Shown one piece after another: positions 46,990 through 60,869 of a stretch of 64,000 bases of DNA. A program made the translations under genes and the position numbers. Every line of letters begins with the position of its first letter. Within the stretch, counting starts at the first letter, position 1. The notes under the pieces are model-generated. The model worked only from the letters and a program-made list of their open reading frames with translations. It was not told the DNA's origin and did not search any database. The stretch is from Sinotaia quadrata (lineage: Eukaryota; Mollusca; Gastropoda; Architaenioglossa; Viviparidae): NCBI GenBank assembly GCA_028829895.1, contig CM054181.1:4916001-4980000 (forward strand), given 5' to 3'.

Positions 46990-49090
46990 GCTTTTAATTT
47001 TCAAGCGATATAAGTGGATCTCGGTCCCAGCACATTATCTTGAGTCAAACAGATCTTGAATCACTGCTGGTGGTGTCTGTCTTGAGTCTATCAGTTCTTG
47101 AATCACTGTGTCTGCCATCTCAAGTCAATCAAGAGCTGCACTGGTCATCTTGAGTTAATCAAGTCTTGCAACATTTCTTTGCCGACCATCTTCAGTCAAC
47201 AAGATCTTGAAAAATTGCTGTAAATATAATCTGTCTCAGATTTACATATTAAATATTAAGACAATGCCAGTGACGGCCATTTTGTATCAATCAGATCTTA
47301 AACACCGTTATTGTGATTACTGTGTCATTTGAATCCTGAAACAATCCAGTCAATCCAAGTCTTGCAACACTTCTGCACTGACCATCTTCAGTCAATCAAG
47401 TCTTGCAACATTTCTGCGCTGATCATCTTCAGTCAGTGAAATCTTGCAACATTTCTGTAATGATCATCTTTAATCAGTCAAAGCGTTGCAACATTTATGT
47501 GCGGGACATCTTCTGTCACTCCAAGTCTTGCAACATTTCTGTATTTGCCATCTTCAATCAATCCAAGTCTTGCATCATTTCTGTATTTGCCATCTTCAAT
47601 CAATCCAAGTCTTGCATCATTTCTGTATTTGCCATCTTCAATCAATCCAAGTCTTGCAACACTTATGTGATGGACATCTTCTGTCACCCCATGTCTTACA
47701 ACATTTCTTGTGGGTCATCTTCAGTCACTCCAAGTCTTGCAACATTACTGTGTGGGCCATCTTCAGTCACTCCAAGTCTTGCAATATTTTCTGTGCGGGC
47801 CAACTTCTACCACCACAGGTTTTGCAACATTACTGTGCAATATCTTCTTCAACCAATTAGGTCTTGAAACACTGCTGTCGATATTATCTTGATTCTATCA
47901 GATTTATATTAAATCTAAACACATATTTGTGTCAGTGTCATAAACATTGTTCTGGTGGACATTTTGTGACAATCGGATCTTGAAACAGTTATTTTTGTGT
48001 CAATGTCATAAAACAAATTGTCGTGATGGATACTTTATGTCAATCTGATCTTGAAACATGTTGTGGTGGACATTTTTGTGTCGATGTCATAAAATAATTG
48101 TTGTGTTTGACATTTTATGTCAACATAATTTTGAAACACTGTTGTGGTGGTCATAGTCAGCCATCAGGTCTTAAAACAAAGAAGTGTTCATCGCTGTGAG
48201 TCATTTAGGTCTTGCTTGAATTATACCTGTGTTGGCCATATTGCCAATCAGGTATTAAAACACGGCTGTGATGACTATATTGCCAATCAGGTATTAAATA
48301 CGGCTCTGCTGGCCATAATGCCAATCAGGTATTAAACACGGCTCTGCTGGCCATAATGCCAATCAGGTATTAAAACAAAGCTGTGCTAGCCATCTTAAGC
48401 TTCAATCAAGTCTTGAAGCACTGCATGGCTATTTCAATTTAATTTATATTAATTCCTAAAGAAATGCGAAGATGTTCAAGATGTCAGATCTTTAAAAAAA
48501 ACTGATGTGTCGGCCATTTTTGTTATCATGTCTGGCTGTGGTGGCAATCTTAAATCAATCAGATCTTGAAACAACGCTGAGTTATCCGTTTTGAGTCGGT
48601 CAGATCTTGTAACAATGCTGAGGTACTCACATTGAGTCAGTTAAATCTTGAAACAAGGCTTATGTTGAGTCATCAAGTTTAAATCAGATCTAGAGATAAT
48701 GGTGAGTAAATAAAATCTTAAAACAAATCATCTTAAGTCTGTGGGGTTTACACCAGGACTTCAAATATTTCTTTTTGGTAACCATCCTGAGTCAGCCAGG
48801 TTTATGCCACGTCTTAGAACACTGATATGATGACAGTCTTGGGTAAGTCAAATCTGGATACACTGTTGAGTTAATCTTATTATCAATCAGATATACATAT
48901 TCTGTCTTAAAACATTGGTGTGGTCATTGTCGCGAGACATCAGGCCGATACTTAAAGGTGACCGTCTTGAGTGAGCCAAACCTTGAAGAAATTCCAGGGT
49001 GAACATATTAAGTGAGCCAAACCTTGCAGAAATGTCATGATGGACATCTTAAATGAATAAAACAATGAAACAATATGGTAGTAAGCCATC
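46990..49090. repeat. 2.1-kb old, diverged minisatellite
   Basis: Units of about 42-55 bp share the phrase tcttcagtcactccaagtct followed by tgcaacatttctgt. The best-kept copies lie at 47340-47830. Towards both ends units fade to gatcttgaaaca or caggtattaaaacac. A ~36-bp subfamily (gccaatcaggtattaaaaca) lies at 48240-48380. Confidence 0.85.
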
Positions 49091-49149
49091 CTGAGTCAAA
49101 ACAAGTTTAAATCCGATAGTGGGCTTGCAGACGTTTACATTCGAACTAC

Positions 49150-49422
49150 CGTAAGCAAAAGGTAAGCACGTTTACGTCAGAATCTTAAGTGATGTGTGCA
49201 AAAGGTAAGCACGTTTACGTCAGAATCTTAAGTGATGTGTGCAAAAGGTAAGCACGTTTACGTCAGAATCTTAAGTGATGTGTGCAAAAGGTAAGCACGT
49301 TTACGTCAGAATCTTAAGTGATGTGTGCAAAAGGTAAGCACGTTTACGTCAGAATCTTAAGTGATGTGTGCAAAAGGTAAGCACGTTTATGTCAGAATCT
49401 TAAGTGATGTGTGCAAAAGTAT
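49150..49422. repeat. 43-bp minisatellite, ~6.5 copies
   Basis: Units contain gcaaaaggtaagcacgttta and gtcagaatcttaagtgatgt, almost invariant. Confidence 0.96.
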
Positions 49423-49937
49423 TGTTGTATAGTTTCCCGCTGTTTAGTATTTCATATGGCAATCAGGTCCAGTAGAAATTGTTGAATCAGAAGCAAAAAT
49501 CTTTCTCGCATCACGAAATTACAAGGAAGGCAACACCTGAAAAAAACAGTTCAAATTAATGGATTGAAAGGATTCTGTTCTTATTACTCAGTGCCAGACA
49601 TTTTCCCTTAGTTTCCATTCTGTTCCTGATTTGAGATGGCGTCTAGTTTCGGTGTCTGTGACCGAAACATTTGCATCAGCCTCATGTACCCAAGGTGAAG
49701 CTGCAATTATCGACAAGCATGTGCAGTGTCGTGTGCAAAACATCTGATTCCTTTATAACTGTAAGCTAAGGTATACTGACCAAGCGTTACAAAACGGAAA
49801 AGAAAAACTAATTACATATCATGCCTTTAAGCGGCCATGGACTTATAATAAGTAATTCAACAAGAGTTCTAACCCGAAAATCTAACTGCAAGTATATTCT
49901 ATGGGTTGCTCTATCCTTAGTTTTTTCGTTGCTTTGT
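49423..49937. other. Unassigned sequence
   Basis: Unique. No exon recognised. Confidence 0.6.
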
Positions 49938-51065
<1,128 letters not shown>

Positions 51066-51275
51066 ACTCCTCTGTTATCTTTTTCTCTCAAACATATTCC
51101 CCACGTTTTGCCCTCCTTCCTCCCCACTCTCATTTTCACTCTCTTATTAACTTTTTCCCTCTCTCTCGCTCTCTCACTCCATATTCTTTCTCTTACACTT
51201 TCTTTCCCTCATTTTCACTTTCTGGCACTCTTTCTCTCTCTCGCTCTCTCTCTCTCTCTTACACAAACGCACGCA
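51066..51275 (+). repeat. CT-rich pyrimidine tract
   Basis: Irregular ctctct/tttccc repeats. Leu/Ser-rich ORF is compositional. Confidence 0.85.
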
Positions 51276-51658
51276 CACAAATATTGCTTTTTCTTCGGAT
51301 CTTTATGATGTACAAAAGAATACAGTGTCAACATTTCACTCTCCAAATACAAAAGGCCAGGTTATCACTTCAGAATTTTATAAGCTAAAAAATGGCAACA
51401 TTCTATCCTCTACATACAGCGAAGACATCACTTCAAATTTTTATATATAAAACATACTATTATCTAGATACAAACATACTATTTTAAACCTCCTAGGTAA
51501 AGAAAGACCAAGTCAATACAGCAAATTCAAAAATACGATTACTCTAATGCTAACTTCACTCCCTTGATACAAAAATAAATAAACCAACTCTAGACTCAAA
51601 GATTTAAAAAGAAACATTTCAACACTTGAAAATACAAAAAAGAAATCTCATGATGATA
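51276..51658. other. Unassigned sequence
   Basis: AT-rich, with loose catactattatctagatacaa-like phrases that may be relics of an array. No gene. Confidence 0.55.
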
Positions 51659-51858
51659 TTCTACTCACTAAATACAGAAATACCTCACGCCAAAATTCCA
51701 CTCACTAAATACAGAAATACCTCACGCCAAAATTCTACTCAATAAATACGAAATACCTGACGCCAAAATTCCACTCAATAAATACAGAAATACCTGACGC
51801 CAAAATTCCACTCATTAAATAGTGAAATACCTCACGCCAACACTCCACTCACTATATA
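51659..51858. repeat. ~37-bp minisatellite, ~5 copies
   Basis: Units contain tactcactaaatacagaaat and acctcacgccaaaattc, with minor indels. Confidence 0.93.
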
Positions 51859-51924
51859 GAAAAAGACCCCAAGAGGGGTGAGGAAGGAAGGATTTTCGCT
51901 AGCAATGTGATTTGTAATCAATCC

Positions 51925-52165
51925 TCCAATAAACGAATTCATTTATGCTCCTCGTATTGCATTCATTTATGTTCCTCGTATTGCATTCATTTATGTTCTG
52001 GTATTGCATTCATTTATGTTCCTGTATTGCTTTCATTTATGTTCCTCGTATTGCATTCATTTATGTTCCTAGTATTGCATTCATTTATGTTCCTAGTATT
52101 GCATTCATTTATGTTCCTCGTATTGCATTCATTTATGTTCCTACTCCTAGTATTTATTCATTTTC
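51925..52165. repeat. 24-bp minisatellite, ~9 copies
   Basis: Units contain attcatttatgttcctcgta plus ttgc. The 8-codon period keeps several frames open; this is not coding. Confidence 0.95.
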
Positions 52166-52560
52166 ATTTTCCACCCGTCATATGATGGATGGCAAATATT
52201 CAGTTTATTTTATAAAGTCATTAAGTGGTCATTAAAAATAATAATTCAGTCAAACACAGAGTTCGAATTTTACAAAAATTAAAGTAACGCATACATTAAT
52301 CTGATAAAAATGCCAAGTTTTGTGCCGTTCTGTGAAATATTTCTTTGTCTTTCTTGTGGAAAGCACTTTTATGTATTCTAAAGTCACTGCTTTGTGCATA
52401 GGCAGCTATTTAATTTTATTAAGTATTAATTAATTACTGCAAAGTACTGTAGTTATTCTTAAACTAAGGAAGTCTACATCATTGCTTGCAGCAGTTGCAA
52501 TAGTAGTAGTACACTAATGGCAGTTGTTTTCGTTGCTGCAGTTATTATGATGAACTGTTA
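52166..52560. other. Unassigned sequence
   Basis: Unique, AT-rich. No gene. Confidence 0.6.
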
Positions 52561-53025
52561 GTAAACAAGCCTATATATGTGATCCGTGAAGCGAACAATT
52601 CACAGTAAATATAAACAAGCCTATATATGTGATCCGTGAAGCGAACAATTCACAGTAAATATAAACAAGCCTATATATGTGATCCGTGAAGAGAACAATT
52701 CACAGTAAATATATAAACAAGTCTATATATGTGATCCGTGAAGAGAACAATTCACAGTAAATATAAACAAGCCTATATATGCGATCCGTGAAGCGAACAA
52801 TTCACAGTAAATATAAACAAACCTATATATGTGATCCGTGAAGCGAACAATTCACAGTAAATATAAACAAGCCTATATATGTGATCCGTGAAGCGAACAA
52901 TTCACAGTAAATATAAACAAGCCTAAATTATATATGCGATCCGTGAAGCGAACAATTCACAGTAAATATAAACAAGCCTAAATTATATATGTGATCCGTG
53001 AAGCGAATTCACAGTAAATACAATC
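52561..53025. repeat. 50-bp minisatellite, ~9 copies
   Basis: Units contain aaacaagcctatatatgtga and gcgaacaattcacagtaaat. The last two copies carry a 6-7 bp insertion (aaattat). Confidence 0.96.
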
Positions 53026-53430
53026 AAGCGTTTTGTTTGGTTGTGGTTTACATGCTGGGGTTATTGCTGTCCGTTTCCTCTCAATAAGGAGTGCAAAACA
53101 TTAATCAGAACCTGTTGTAGCATCGATCAGATATATCTTTAACCTGAGCAAGGTTAACAATCTCAGTTAATACATTTTATGACATCTGACATCTGAATCT
53201 CCTCCTAAGGCTAATTTAATACAAATGAAATGACTTTTGTTTAAGAAAATAAAACATCTCCACACCCCATCACTCAAACACACACACACTTGCACTACAT
53301 TTTTTTATTTGTTGCTGGACCATAGCCAGTGAGTTCCGACAACGATCACCTTGCTTGAAGTTTTATGTACTGGCCTTGTGTAATGTCATGAATAATTTTC
53401 TTTTATAATTCCTACTCTGAAGGAATGCAT
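53026..53430. other. Unassigned sequence
   Basis: Unique. No gene. Confidence 0.6.
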
Positions 53431-53690
53431 TTGCTTGTATAGAAAAACACCGTTTGTCAGCGTTACGTGATGTAGTCATACAACTTGTGGTTTTGCTTGT
53501 ATAGAATAACACCGTTTGTCAGCGTTACGTGATGTAGTCATACAACTGGTGGTTTTGCTTGTATAGAATAACACCGTTTGTCAGCGTTACGTGATGTAGT
53601 CATACAACTAGTGGTTTTGCTTGTATAGAATAACACCGTTTGTCAGCGTTACGTGATGTAGTCATACAACTAGTGGTTTTGCTTGCTATC
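53431..53690. repeat. 62-bp minisatellite, ~4 copies
   Basis: Units contain ttgcttgtatagaataacac and cgttacgtgatgtagtcata, nearly identical. Confidence 0.96.
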
Positions 53691-53764
53691 GCGTTGCAGT
53701 TTGAACTCTACGTTCTGTTGTAAACACTTACATGTAAGCAGATGAACTATAGTATTCTGCACTA

Positions 53765-53872
53765 AAACTATTTTATGGTACACTATGGACTAAGTGTTCG
53801 CAAATTAACCCTTACTAATACGTTGATGTCTTTGGTACACTATGGACTAAGCGTTCGCAAATTAACCCTACA
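53765..53872. repeat. Two-copy tandem duplication (~58 bp)
   Basis: ggtacactatggactaag and gttcgcaaattaaccct occur twice. Confidence 0.88.
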
Positions 53873-54117
53873 CATAAAACAAAAATGTATGGTTGTGGCT
53901 TTGTGCAGGCTTAAATGAAAACGTATTGGACAATTTTGATCAGACTTTTTCTGTTGTACACCTTAGTGCTCTAGAAACACGACTGGCTGTATAACATCAT
54001 GCTATCCCATACGAGAGCTCGCCAGTTTCCATAAAATTAAGAAAATTTTCCATTAAAAGTACAGCGTATGCACGCAGGCCTTAGCCAATAACACATCGCT
54101 GTAACCTCTGTGCACAG

Positions 54118-54382
54118 AGAACGATTGTGTTTCACACAGATTGTTTTTCACTACGATTGTGTTTCGCACAGATTGTTTTTCACTACGATTGTTTTTCACT
54201 ACGATTGTTTCGCACAGATTGTTTTTCACTACGATTGTGTTTCACACAGATTGTTTTTCACTACGATTGTTTCGCACAGATTGTTTTTCACTACGATTGT
54301 GTTTCACACAGATTGTTTTTCACTACGATTGTTTCGCACAGATTGTTTTTCACTACGATTGTGTTTCACTCAGATTGTGTTT
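54118..54382. repeat. Irregular 17-28 bp minisatellite
   Basis: The building block tttttcactacgattgt alternates with tttcacacagattg or tttcgcacagattg, giving about ten mixed units of different length. Open frames are an array effect. Confidence 0.93.
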
Positions 54383-55011
54383 CTCATTCCGGGTATTAGA
54401 TTTTAGGCTGTAGTAAATGTATTTTGGACTTTAGTAGGTTGCATTACGCTGTGTGGTTAGCTCTTAGATTTGCAAAGCTTCCCTATAATTCTATAATGCT
54501 ATCTCTCTCCTCTCTTGATTAATTTCTCTCTCTCTCTCTCTCTCTCACTCACTATCTTTTTTTTCCCTTTATCAATCTACCACTTTCTCCTTTCCCTTCA
54601 TTCATTATGTATCCCCCTTCTCCCATCTTTCTGTCATTTTTTTTCATTCTTCCTTCCATTTATCTTTTCACTTTTTTTGGCATGTTATATTATACATAAT
54701 ACGTACCTGGACATTTTTTTGGTTAGAAAAGTACCATAAAATATTTTTTAAATATTTTTACTTTAAGCAACATATTCTGAAAACTGACATTTACACATGC
54801 GAAGCCATGGGCAAAAGCTAGTCAAAGATAAAACTAAATGATTTTTTTTAAACCAAAAAGAAAAACCTTAATATCATAAAAGTTAAAAATTACCAAGAAA
54901 TTAATTTCAAGATTTTTAATAACTTTTAGTTGATATAATTGTAAGAAATATGATCTCTTAAAATTTGTATTAATTATGTTAATGCAGTAAAAGAACGTGT
55001 TTTATGAACCC
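54383..55011. other. Unassigned sequence with a CT patch
   Basis: A short (TC)n run at 54525-54547 and pyrimidine-rich sequence to 54670, then AT-rich unique sequence. No gene. Confidence 0.6.
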
Positions 55012-55680
55012 ATCAAATATTTTTATCGGATGCTCTGCAGTCAGAAATAGACTGGCTCAAATTATATCGGATGCTCTGCAGTCAGAAATAGACTGGCTCC
55101 TAATTATATCGGATGCTCTGCAGTCAGAAAGAGTGGCTCATAATTACATCGGATGCTCTGCAGTCAGAAATAGACTGGCTCCTAATTATATCGGATGCTC
55201 TGCAGTCAGAAATAGACTGGCTCATAATGCATAATGCCGTACAAAAAGAGATATAAAATTATACTACAAATGTTCTCCTTACAGTTTGAGAGAGACTGAC
55301 TCGTAATGCATGATTTTATATTTGTTCTACAAAAAGGGACATTATGTGCACTACAAGTGTTGCCTTGAAACCAGAGACTTAGGTGATTCATTATGCATGA
55401 ATTCCTTTTGCCTTACAAAAAAGGATGTTCCATCAAGCAATATAAGTGTGGCCTTGAAACCAGAGACATAATGATTCATTTTGCATGAATTCCTTTTTGC
55501 CCTACAACAAGAGACATACCATCAAGCAATACAAATGTCTGCCTTGCAGTCAGAGATATATAGACTCATTATGCAAGAGCGGAAGTGATGTTCGATTACA
55601 CTACAAAATTGTTCGCCATGCAGTCAGAGATATATTGGTTCACAATGCAAGAACGAAAGGGATAATCGATTAAAGTCAAA
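55012..55680. repeat. 42-bp minisatellite, 5 copies, with diverged ~100-bp successors
   Basis: The good units at 55012-55230 contain atcggatgctctgcagtcag and aaatagactggctcctaatt. Beyond them, longer related blocks repeat (accagagac…tgattcattatgcatgaatt) every ~100 bp up to about 55680. Confidence 0.9.
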
Positions 55681-55689
55681 GTTCGCTCT

Positions 55690-56012
55690 GCGGCATAAGT
55701 ACGCACAGGCACGAATTCGTAGTACGCAGTTTATTATTTTGCCTGCCTTAAGGAACACATGAAGTCACATACGAATTCGTAGTACGCAGTTTTATTATTT
55801 TGCCTGCCTTAAGGGACACGTTAAGTCACATACGAATTCGTAGCATGCAGTTTATTATTTTGCCTGCCTTAAGGGACACGTTAAGTCACATACGAATTCG
55901 TAGCATGCAGTTTATTATTTTGCCTGCCTTAAGGAACACATTAAGTCACATACGAATTCATAGCATGCAGTTTATTATTTTGCCTGCCTTAAGTGACACA
56001 TTAAGTCACATG
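55690..56012. repeat. 60-bp minisatellite, ~5.5 copies
   Basis: Units contain cacatacgaattcgtagcat and attttgcctgccttaaggga. Confidence 0.96.
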
Positions 56013-56118
56013 CATAAATATTATTAGAGGTCACCCTCCAGAAATGGATATACCATTACGTAAGCCAAGTATTCGTATTAGCTGGACTCATAATGCACAC
56101 ATTAACATATTAATATAA

Positions 56119-56158
56119 AGGGGGGGGTGTGCGTGTGTGTGTGTGTGTGTGTGTATGT

Positions 56159-56189
<31 letters not shown>

Positions 56190-56202
56190 CGTGTGTGTGT
56201 GT
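56119..56202 (+). repeat. (GT)n microsatellite with leading G-run
   Basis: Eight G are followed by an interrupted GT tract. Confidence 0.96.
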
Positions 56203-56624
56203 TCGCCCTGCAGCCGAGGCCATAATACAAAGATTTGTATTTGTTTTACCGTGCGAGAAATAGCTGTACAAATGAATAAAACTTATACTAATGATTCCCT
56301 TGCAGAGAGTAGTATAAAAATTCATGATACGTGTAGAAATGTTGGTTCATGCAATAGAGAACGTCACACTAAAATCATTTTTCTCGTTGTTAAAGAAAAA
56401 GATGTACACCTTCACAAAGCCTTGTATTGGTGTTTGACTAAATATAGAATGCTTCATAATTATACATTAACCACTAACAAATCTAACAAGTTCAGTCAAA
56501 AACATTAATAACATTAAATCTCTATGAATAGAAATGCTATATATATATATAGATAAAATTAGTGTCGCAAAATATCATCAATTTCCAGTTGGGAGCGTTA
56601 CAGACGATATATACAGAGGAAAAG
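56203..56624. other. Unassigned sequence
   Basis: Unique. The + strand frame that starts in the GT tract stays open to 56508 but shows no recognisable domain. Not called. Confidence 0.55.
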
Positions 56625-56862
56625 ATGTTTCAAAGTGATGACAGATACATGAATATGACAACAATTATCAATCATTCCAAATTCAAAGTGATGACAGATA
56701 CATGAATATGACAACAATTATCAATCAGTCCAAATTCAAAGTGATGACAGATACATGAATATGACAACAATTATAATTATCAATCAGTCCAAATTCAAAG
56801 TGATGACAGATACATGAATATGACAACAATTATAATTATCAATCAGTCCAAATTCAAAGGAT
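56625..56862. repeat. 53/62-bp minisatellite, ~4 copies
   Basis: Units contain caaagtgatgacagatacat and gaatatgacaacaattat. The last two units contain an extra 9 bp (aattataat-like). Confidence 0.95.
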
Positions 56863-57250
56863 GCGTGCACATGCCTGAAGTTCTTTTATTTCCAAGTTCT
56901 TATGTATTCCATGTGCTAGCAGATTTTTCCCTGTAAAATATATTTAGGGAACAAATGCTAAATTTCCACTTTATTCCTTTGTAACTCCATTCTTTCTTAC
57001 ATTCAAGTCTAAACTTATAATTTCCGCAACAGTATTTATTAGCCCAATATACGCACACAGCCTAATAAATACAGCATATCAATTTATGAATAGGTTCACC
57101 AGAAATAACATCAAGTGTTTAGCATACTACATACCAGCATCTTAGTTCACATAGTTTTAAAATAATAGTCTACTCACATAATACATATCTACATAAAACA
57201 CAATTATAAACATATCAATAGCAAAAATGCATTAAATATTTATCTCAATT
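56863..57250. other. Unassigned sequence
   Basis: AT-rich. It may include diverged continuation of dispersed repeat copy C. No gene. Confidence 0.5.
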
Positions 57251-57610
57251 AGTCAGTTAACTCATCATTAAGCCAATGGCCACTTTTCATGTCCGGACTT
57301 CTTGCCACACCAAATTCAAGTAATTAGACAATAGAAATCTCTACAACAGGTCAAATTTTTATCTCAGACCATAGTCTGATTTCGTTCTCATAAATCTTAA
57401 CCATTGGCTAATAAAAACTACTAACCCAGTTGAAACTGGTTTGGATTGCAACAGCAATTTCTAGCATATTCTCAACAAGAGTTGTTTACTCCGACTATGA
57501 ACCTTACAAAAATACCATCATAAGGAGTGCCCAAGGTTTGGATCACTTTGACAATTTAACAATTTATATAACAATTAAGTCTAAAAATAGGGATAGGCAA
57601 ATGTACTCAG
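57251..57610 (-). repeat. Dispersed repeat family, copy C (inverted)
   Basis: On the minus strand it runs from gagtacatttgcctatcc, through ttatataaattgttaaattg and ccttgggcactccttatg, to gtggcaagaagtccgg and aaaagtggccattggctt. It matches copy D over about 350 bp with many substitutions and small indels. The 32-bp array begins directly to its right, at the family's anchored end. Confidence 0.87.
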
Positions 57611-57639
57611 CAACACATTCCTTATCACTTTTCGTTGGT

Positions 57640-58170
57640 TTCCCCTTAACTGAGATCCAATTCACCAAACTTTCCCTTTAACTGAGATCCAATTCACCAA
57701 ACTTCCCCTATAACTGAGATCCAATTCACCAAACTTTCCCTTTAACTGAGATCCAATTCACCAAATTTGCCCTTTAACTGAGATCCAACTCACCAAACTT
57801 GCCCTTTAACTGAGATCCAACTCACCAAACTTTCCCTTTAACTGAGATCCAATTCACCAAACTTGCCCTTTAACTGAGATCCAATTCACCAAACTTGCCC
57901 TTTAACTGAGATCCAATTCACCAAACTTGACTTTCATGACAATGATGGCAGCAAATTTTCCCTTTAGATCAAATTCACCAAACTTGACTTTCATGACAAT
58001 GATGGCAGCAAATTTTCCCAAAATTGAGATCCAATTCACCAAACATGCCCTTTAACTGAGATCCAATTCACCAAACTTTCTCTTTAACTGAGATCCAATT
58101 CACCAAACTTTCCCTTTAACTGAGATCCAATTTACCAAACTTGACTTTCATATCAATGATGGCAACAAAT
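57640..58170. repeat. 32-bp minisatellite, ~14 copies
   Basis: Units contain tttaactgagatccaattca and ccaaacttgccc. Two inner units are replaced by a longer one holding gactttcatgacaatgatgg, which itself recurs at the array end. Confidence 0.94.
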
Positions 58171-58708
58171 TTTCCCGGCCAAATTTCGATCATAAAAAAG
58201 CGAAGTTATGGTTGTTGTTGTTTTTTTACAGTAGGAGGGTGAAATGGAGAAAAGCAAGTGGAATCGAATTCGACCAGCTACACAGTTTGTTTTAATCGGT
58301 CTGGATATGAATACAGAGACAATTGAATTCTAAGAACGTTTTGTTTCAGTTGACTAGGTTTGACCGAGCCTATAGGGTTGTCTGACCTTGTCGCCGCTGA
58401 TGCTCCCGGAGCGGATATTTTCGCCGTTGGAACAACACTCTCGTTAAGAAGGAATCATCACGTGACGCATCCCTCGTCCGCCATCAATAAATAAATGCAT
58501 CCCTGTTTTCACTAGAAAATGATTATTTCAACATGCAAGCACACCTACCCTGCGCATGCCCAACACAGCACGCAATATATTCCTAAGACTGATATACAAG
58601 AGTAGAATCTACAGACTAATATATACTGAAATATATATTTTTAATATCATTTCAAATTTACAACAGTTTAGTAACGATGATGGTGATGAAATGAAAAATT
58701 ATAGTGTG
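58171..58708. other. Unassigned sequence
   Basis: Unique. A GC-richer patch (58375-58440) contains the small palindrome GCTCC-C-GGAGC. No exon recognised. Confidence 0.6.
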
Positions 58709-58741
58709 GTGTTGTGGTGGTGGTGGTGGTGGTGGTGGTGA
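58709..58741 (+). repeat. (TGG)n trinucleotide repeat
   Basis: About 11 TGG units. Confidence 0.95.
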
Positions 58742-59066
58742 TTGGTGATATAGAAAACAGCAGGTATGACTGATGGCGGCAATAATCCAGCAGATGATTT
58801 TAAATTTGTTTAGAATTAACAAATGCTTAATAATTGTTTTTCGAAAAGAAACTCCTTGCACAGGTGAAAACTATCACTATTAACTGGGTTATAAAAGGAA
58901 ACAAAAACAAATATATAATAAATAAATTATTAATTAAAGTTCTGCACTAAAAGAAAGGTGTTTTGTATGGCTTCGACGTGTGTGCATTTATGAGTGAGAG
59001 AGGAAAAAAATGGAAAATATCCAGGATTAATTATTCTGAATACACTGATCTAAATATATATGTGTG
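58742..59066. other. Unassigned sequence
   Basis: Unique, AT-rich. No gene. Confidence 0.6.
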
Positions 59067-59067
59067 T

Positions 59068-59144
<77 letters not shown>

Positions 59145-59145
59145 T
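59067..59145 (+). repeat. (GT)n microsatellite
   Basis: About 75 bp of GT without interruption. Confidence 0.97.
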
Positions 59146-59289
59146 GACATTTTCTTTCTTTCTTAAAAAGAAAAACTTTATTTATCTTTTCTCTTTTCCT
59201 GCTATTATTCTGATGCCGTTGTAACTTTTCTCCGCCTTCAATTGGTGTGAAATTGTGGATGATAAGATTCATATTTCCCCAACCAACAT

Positions 59290-59487
59290 GTTCTTGTCGT
59301 TTTACACCACTACACTAATCTTCTTGTATAGTTTCTGTAATGGGGGAGAGACAGCCTAGTTCTTACACCACTACACTAATCTTCTTGTATAGTTTGCTGT
59401 AATGGGAGAGAGACGGTGTAGTTCTTACACCACTACACTAATCTTCTTGTATAGTTTGCTGTAATGGGAGAGAGACAGCGTAGTTGT
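59290..59487. repeat. ~63-bp tandem repeat, 3 copies
   Basis: Units contain ttacaccactacactaatct and gctgtaatgggagagagac. Confidence 0.94.
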
Positions 59488-59888
59488 TACAGCCAAAGTC
59501 AAGGCGACTACCTTACGTTTCCGAATATGACGCTACAAGCCTGGATGTGGCAAAGAATGGGGAAAAGTGCATACAAATGGCCTTCAGGTAATAAATACTG
59601 GCCCCAGCTCTATCATAATTCCAGTGAAACGTCTGACGTCATGATCCACGACCGCGACTCGACAAGGGAAATCACTTTATCTAAGAGCACTTTGACCAGA
59701 ACTCTTACAACACTGTGGATTTCAAAGGCCAACATTTGAGAGTCTAAACTGTCGTTGTGTATCGCATAGTCTGAGAGGACAAAAGAGATCAATAAAAGTC
59801 TTGTTATGCACCACTGAATCATATAAACTTTCTGCGTTCTCATAGTAACAAACTTCACAGACTAATTGCGTATATCATAATTCTACAC
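59488..59888. other. Unassigned sequence
   Basis: Unique, somewhat GC-richer than average. An open + frame ends at 59739 but begins in the tandem repeat and has no family features. Confidence 0.55.
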
Positions 59889-60140
59889 GAGGGTGTCAGT
59901 GTTTTGCGTTTTGACATCAGGGTGTCAGTGTTTAGCGTTTTGACATCAGGGTGTCAGTGTTTTGCGTTTTGACATCAGGGTGTCAGTGTTTAGCGTTTTG
60001 ACATCAGGGTGTCAGTGTTTAGCGTTTTGACACCAGGGTATCAGTGTTTAGCGTTTTGACACCAGGGTGTCAGTGTTTTGCGTTTTGACATCAGGGTGTC
60101 AGTGTTTTGCGTTTTGACATCAGGGCGTCAATATTTTGCG
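59889..60140. repeat. 29-bp minisatellite, ~9 copies
   Basis: Units contain agggtgtcagtgtttagcgt and tttgacatc, with tagcg/ttgcg and catc/cacc variants in mixed order. Confidence 0.96.
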
Positions 60141-60257
60141 TGGAATACGGATGAATGCGCCAGTTAGCATGCAGAAGTGAATGCGTGTGTACTTCTGTAG
60201 TTCTTGTATGCAGTGAGTCTGGAAATAGAATAAATGGATCAACTCGTTTCAGTTTGC

Positions 60258-60755
60258 CGTCTGAACTAAGTGAATAATGCGTGTTAAGATGTGTTAAAGA
60301 GAATATCAGATCATTGAGAAGTCTGAACTAAGTGAACAATGCGTGTTAAGATGTGTTAAAGAGAATATCAGATCATTGAGAAGTCTGAACTAAGTGAACA
60401 ATGCGTGTTAAGATGTGTTAAAGAGAATATCAGATCATTGAGAAGTCTGAACTAAGTGACCAATGCGTGTTAAGATGTGTTAAAGAGAATATCAGATCAT
60501 TGAGAAGTCTGAACTAAGTGAACAATGCGTGTTAAGATGTGTTAAAGAGAATATCAGATCATTGAGAAGTCTGAACTAAGTGAACAATGCGTGTTAAGAT
60601 GTGTTAAAGAGAATATCAGATCATTGAGAAGTCTGAACTAAGTGACCAATGCGTGTTAAGATGTGTTAAAGAGAATATCAGATCATTGAGAAGTCTGAAC
60701 TAAGTGAACAATGCGTGTTAAGATGTGTTAAAGAGAATATCAGATCGTTGAGAAG
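60258..60755. repeat. 62-bp minisatellite, 8 copies
   Basis: Units contain gtctgaactaagtgaacaat and gttaaagagaatatcagatc. A single gtgaac/gtgacc variant recurs at every third copy, pointing to a three-unit block duplication. Confidence 0.97.
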
Positions 60756-60869
60756 TCTGGGATGAAATGAAGCATGACATTTGCAAATCACGTGACAGCA
60801 GTTAAAATAACAAATTGCGAAACTCTTAACTTTACTCCTCTGACAGGTGTCAGAACAAGACACAGTCCG

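Noticed and set aside
49150..49422. Series of strong splice-donor-like motifs (aaaggtaagc) on the + strand
   Set aside because: They are part of a 43-bp repeat unit and lie on the strand opposite to TULP4. No associated exon is visible.
59464..59739. 91-codon + strand ORF
   Set aside because: Starts inside a 63-bp tandem repeat and has no recognisable motif.
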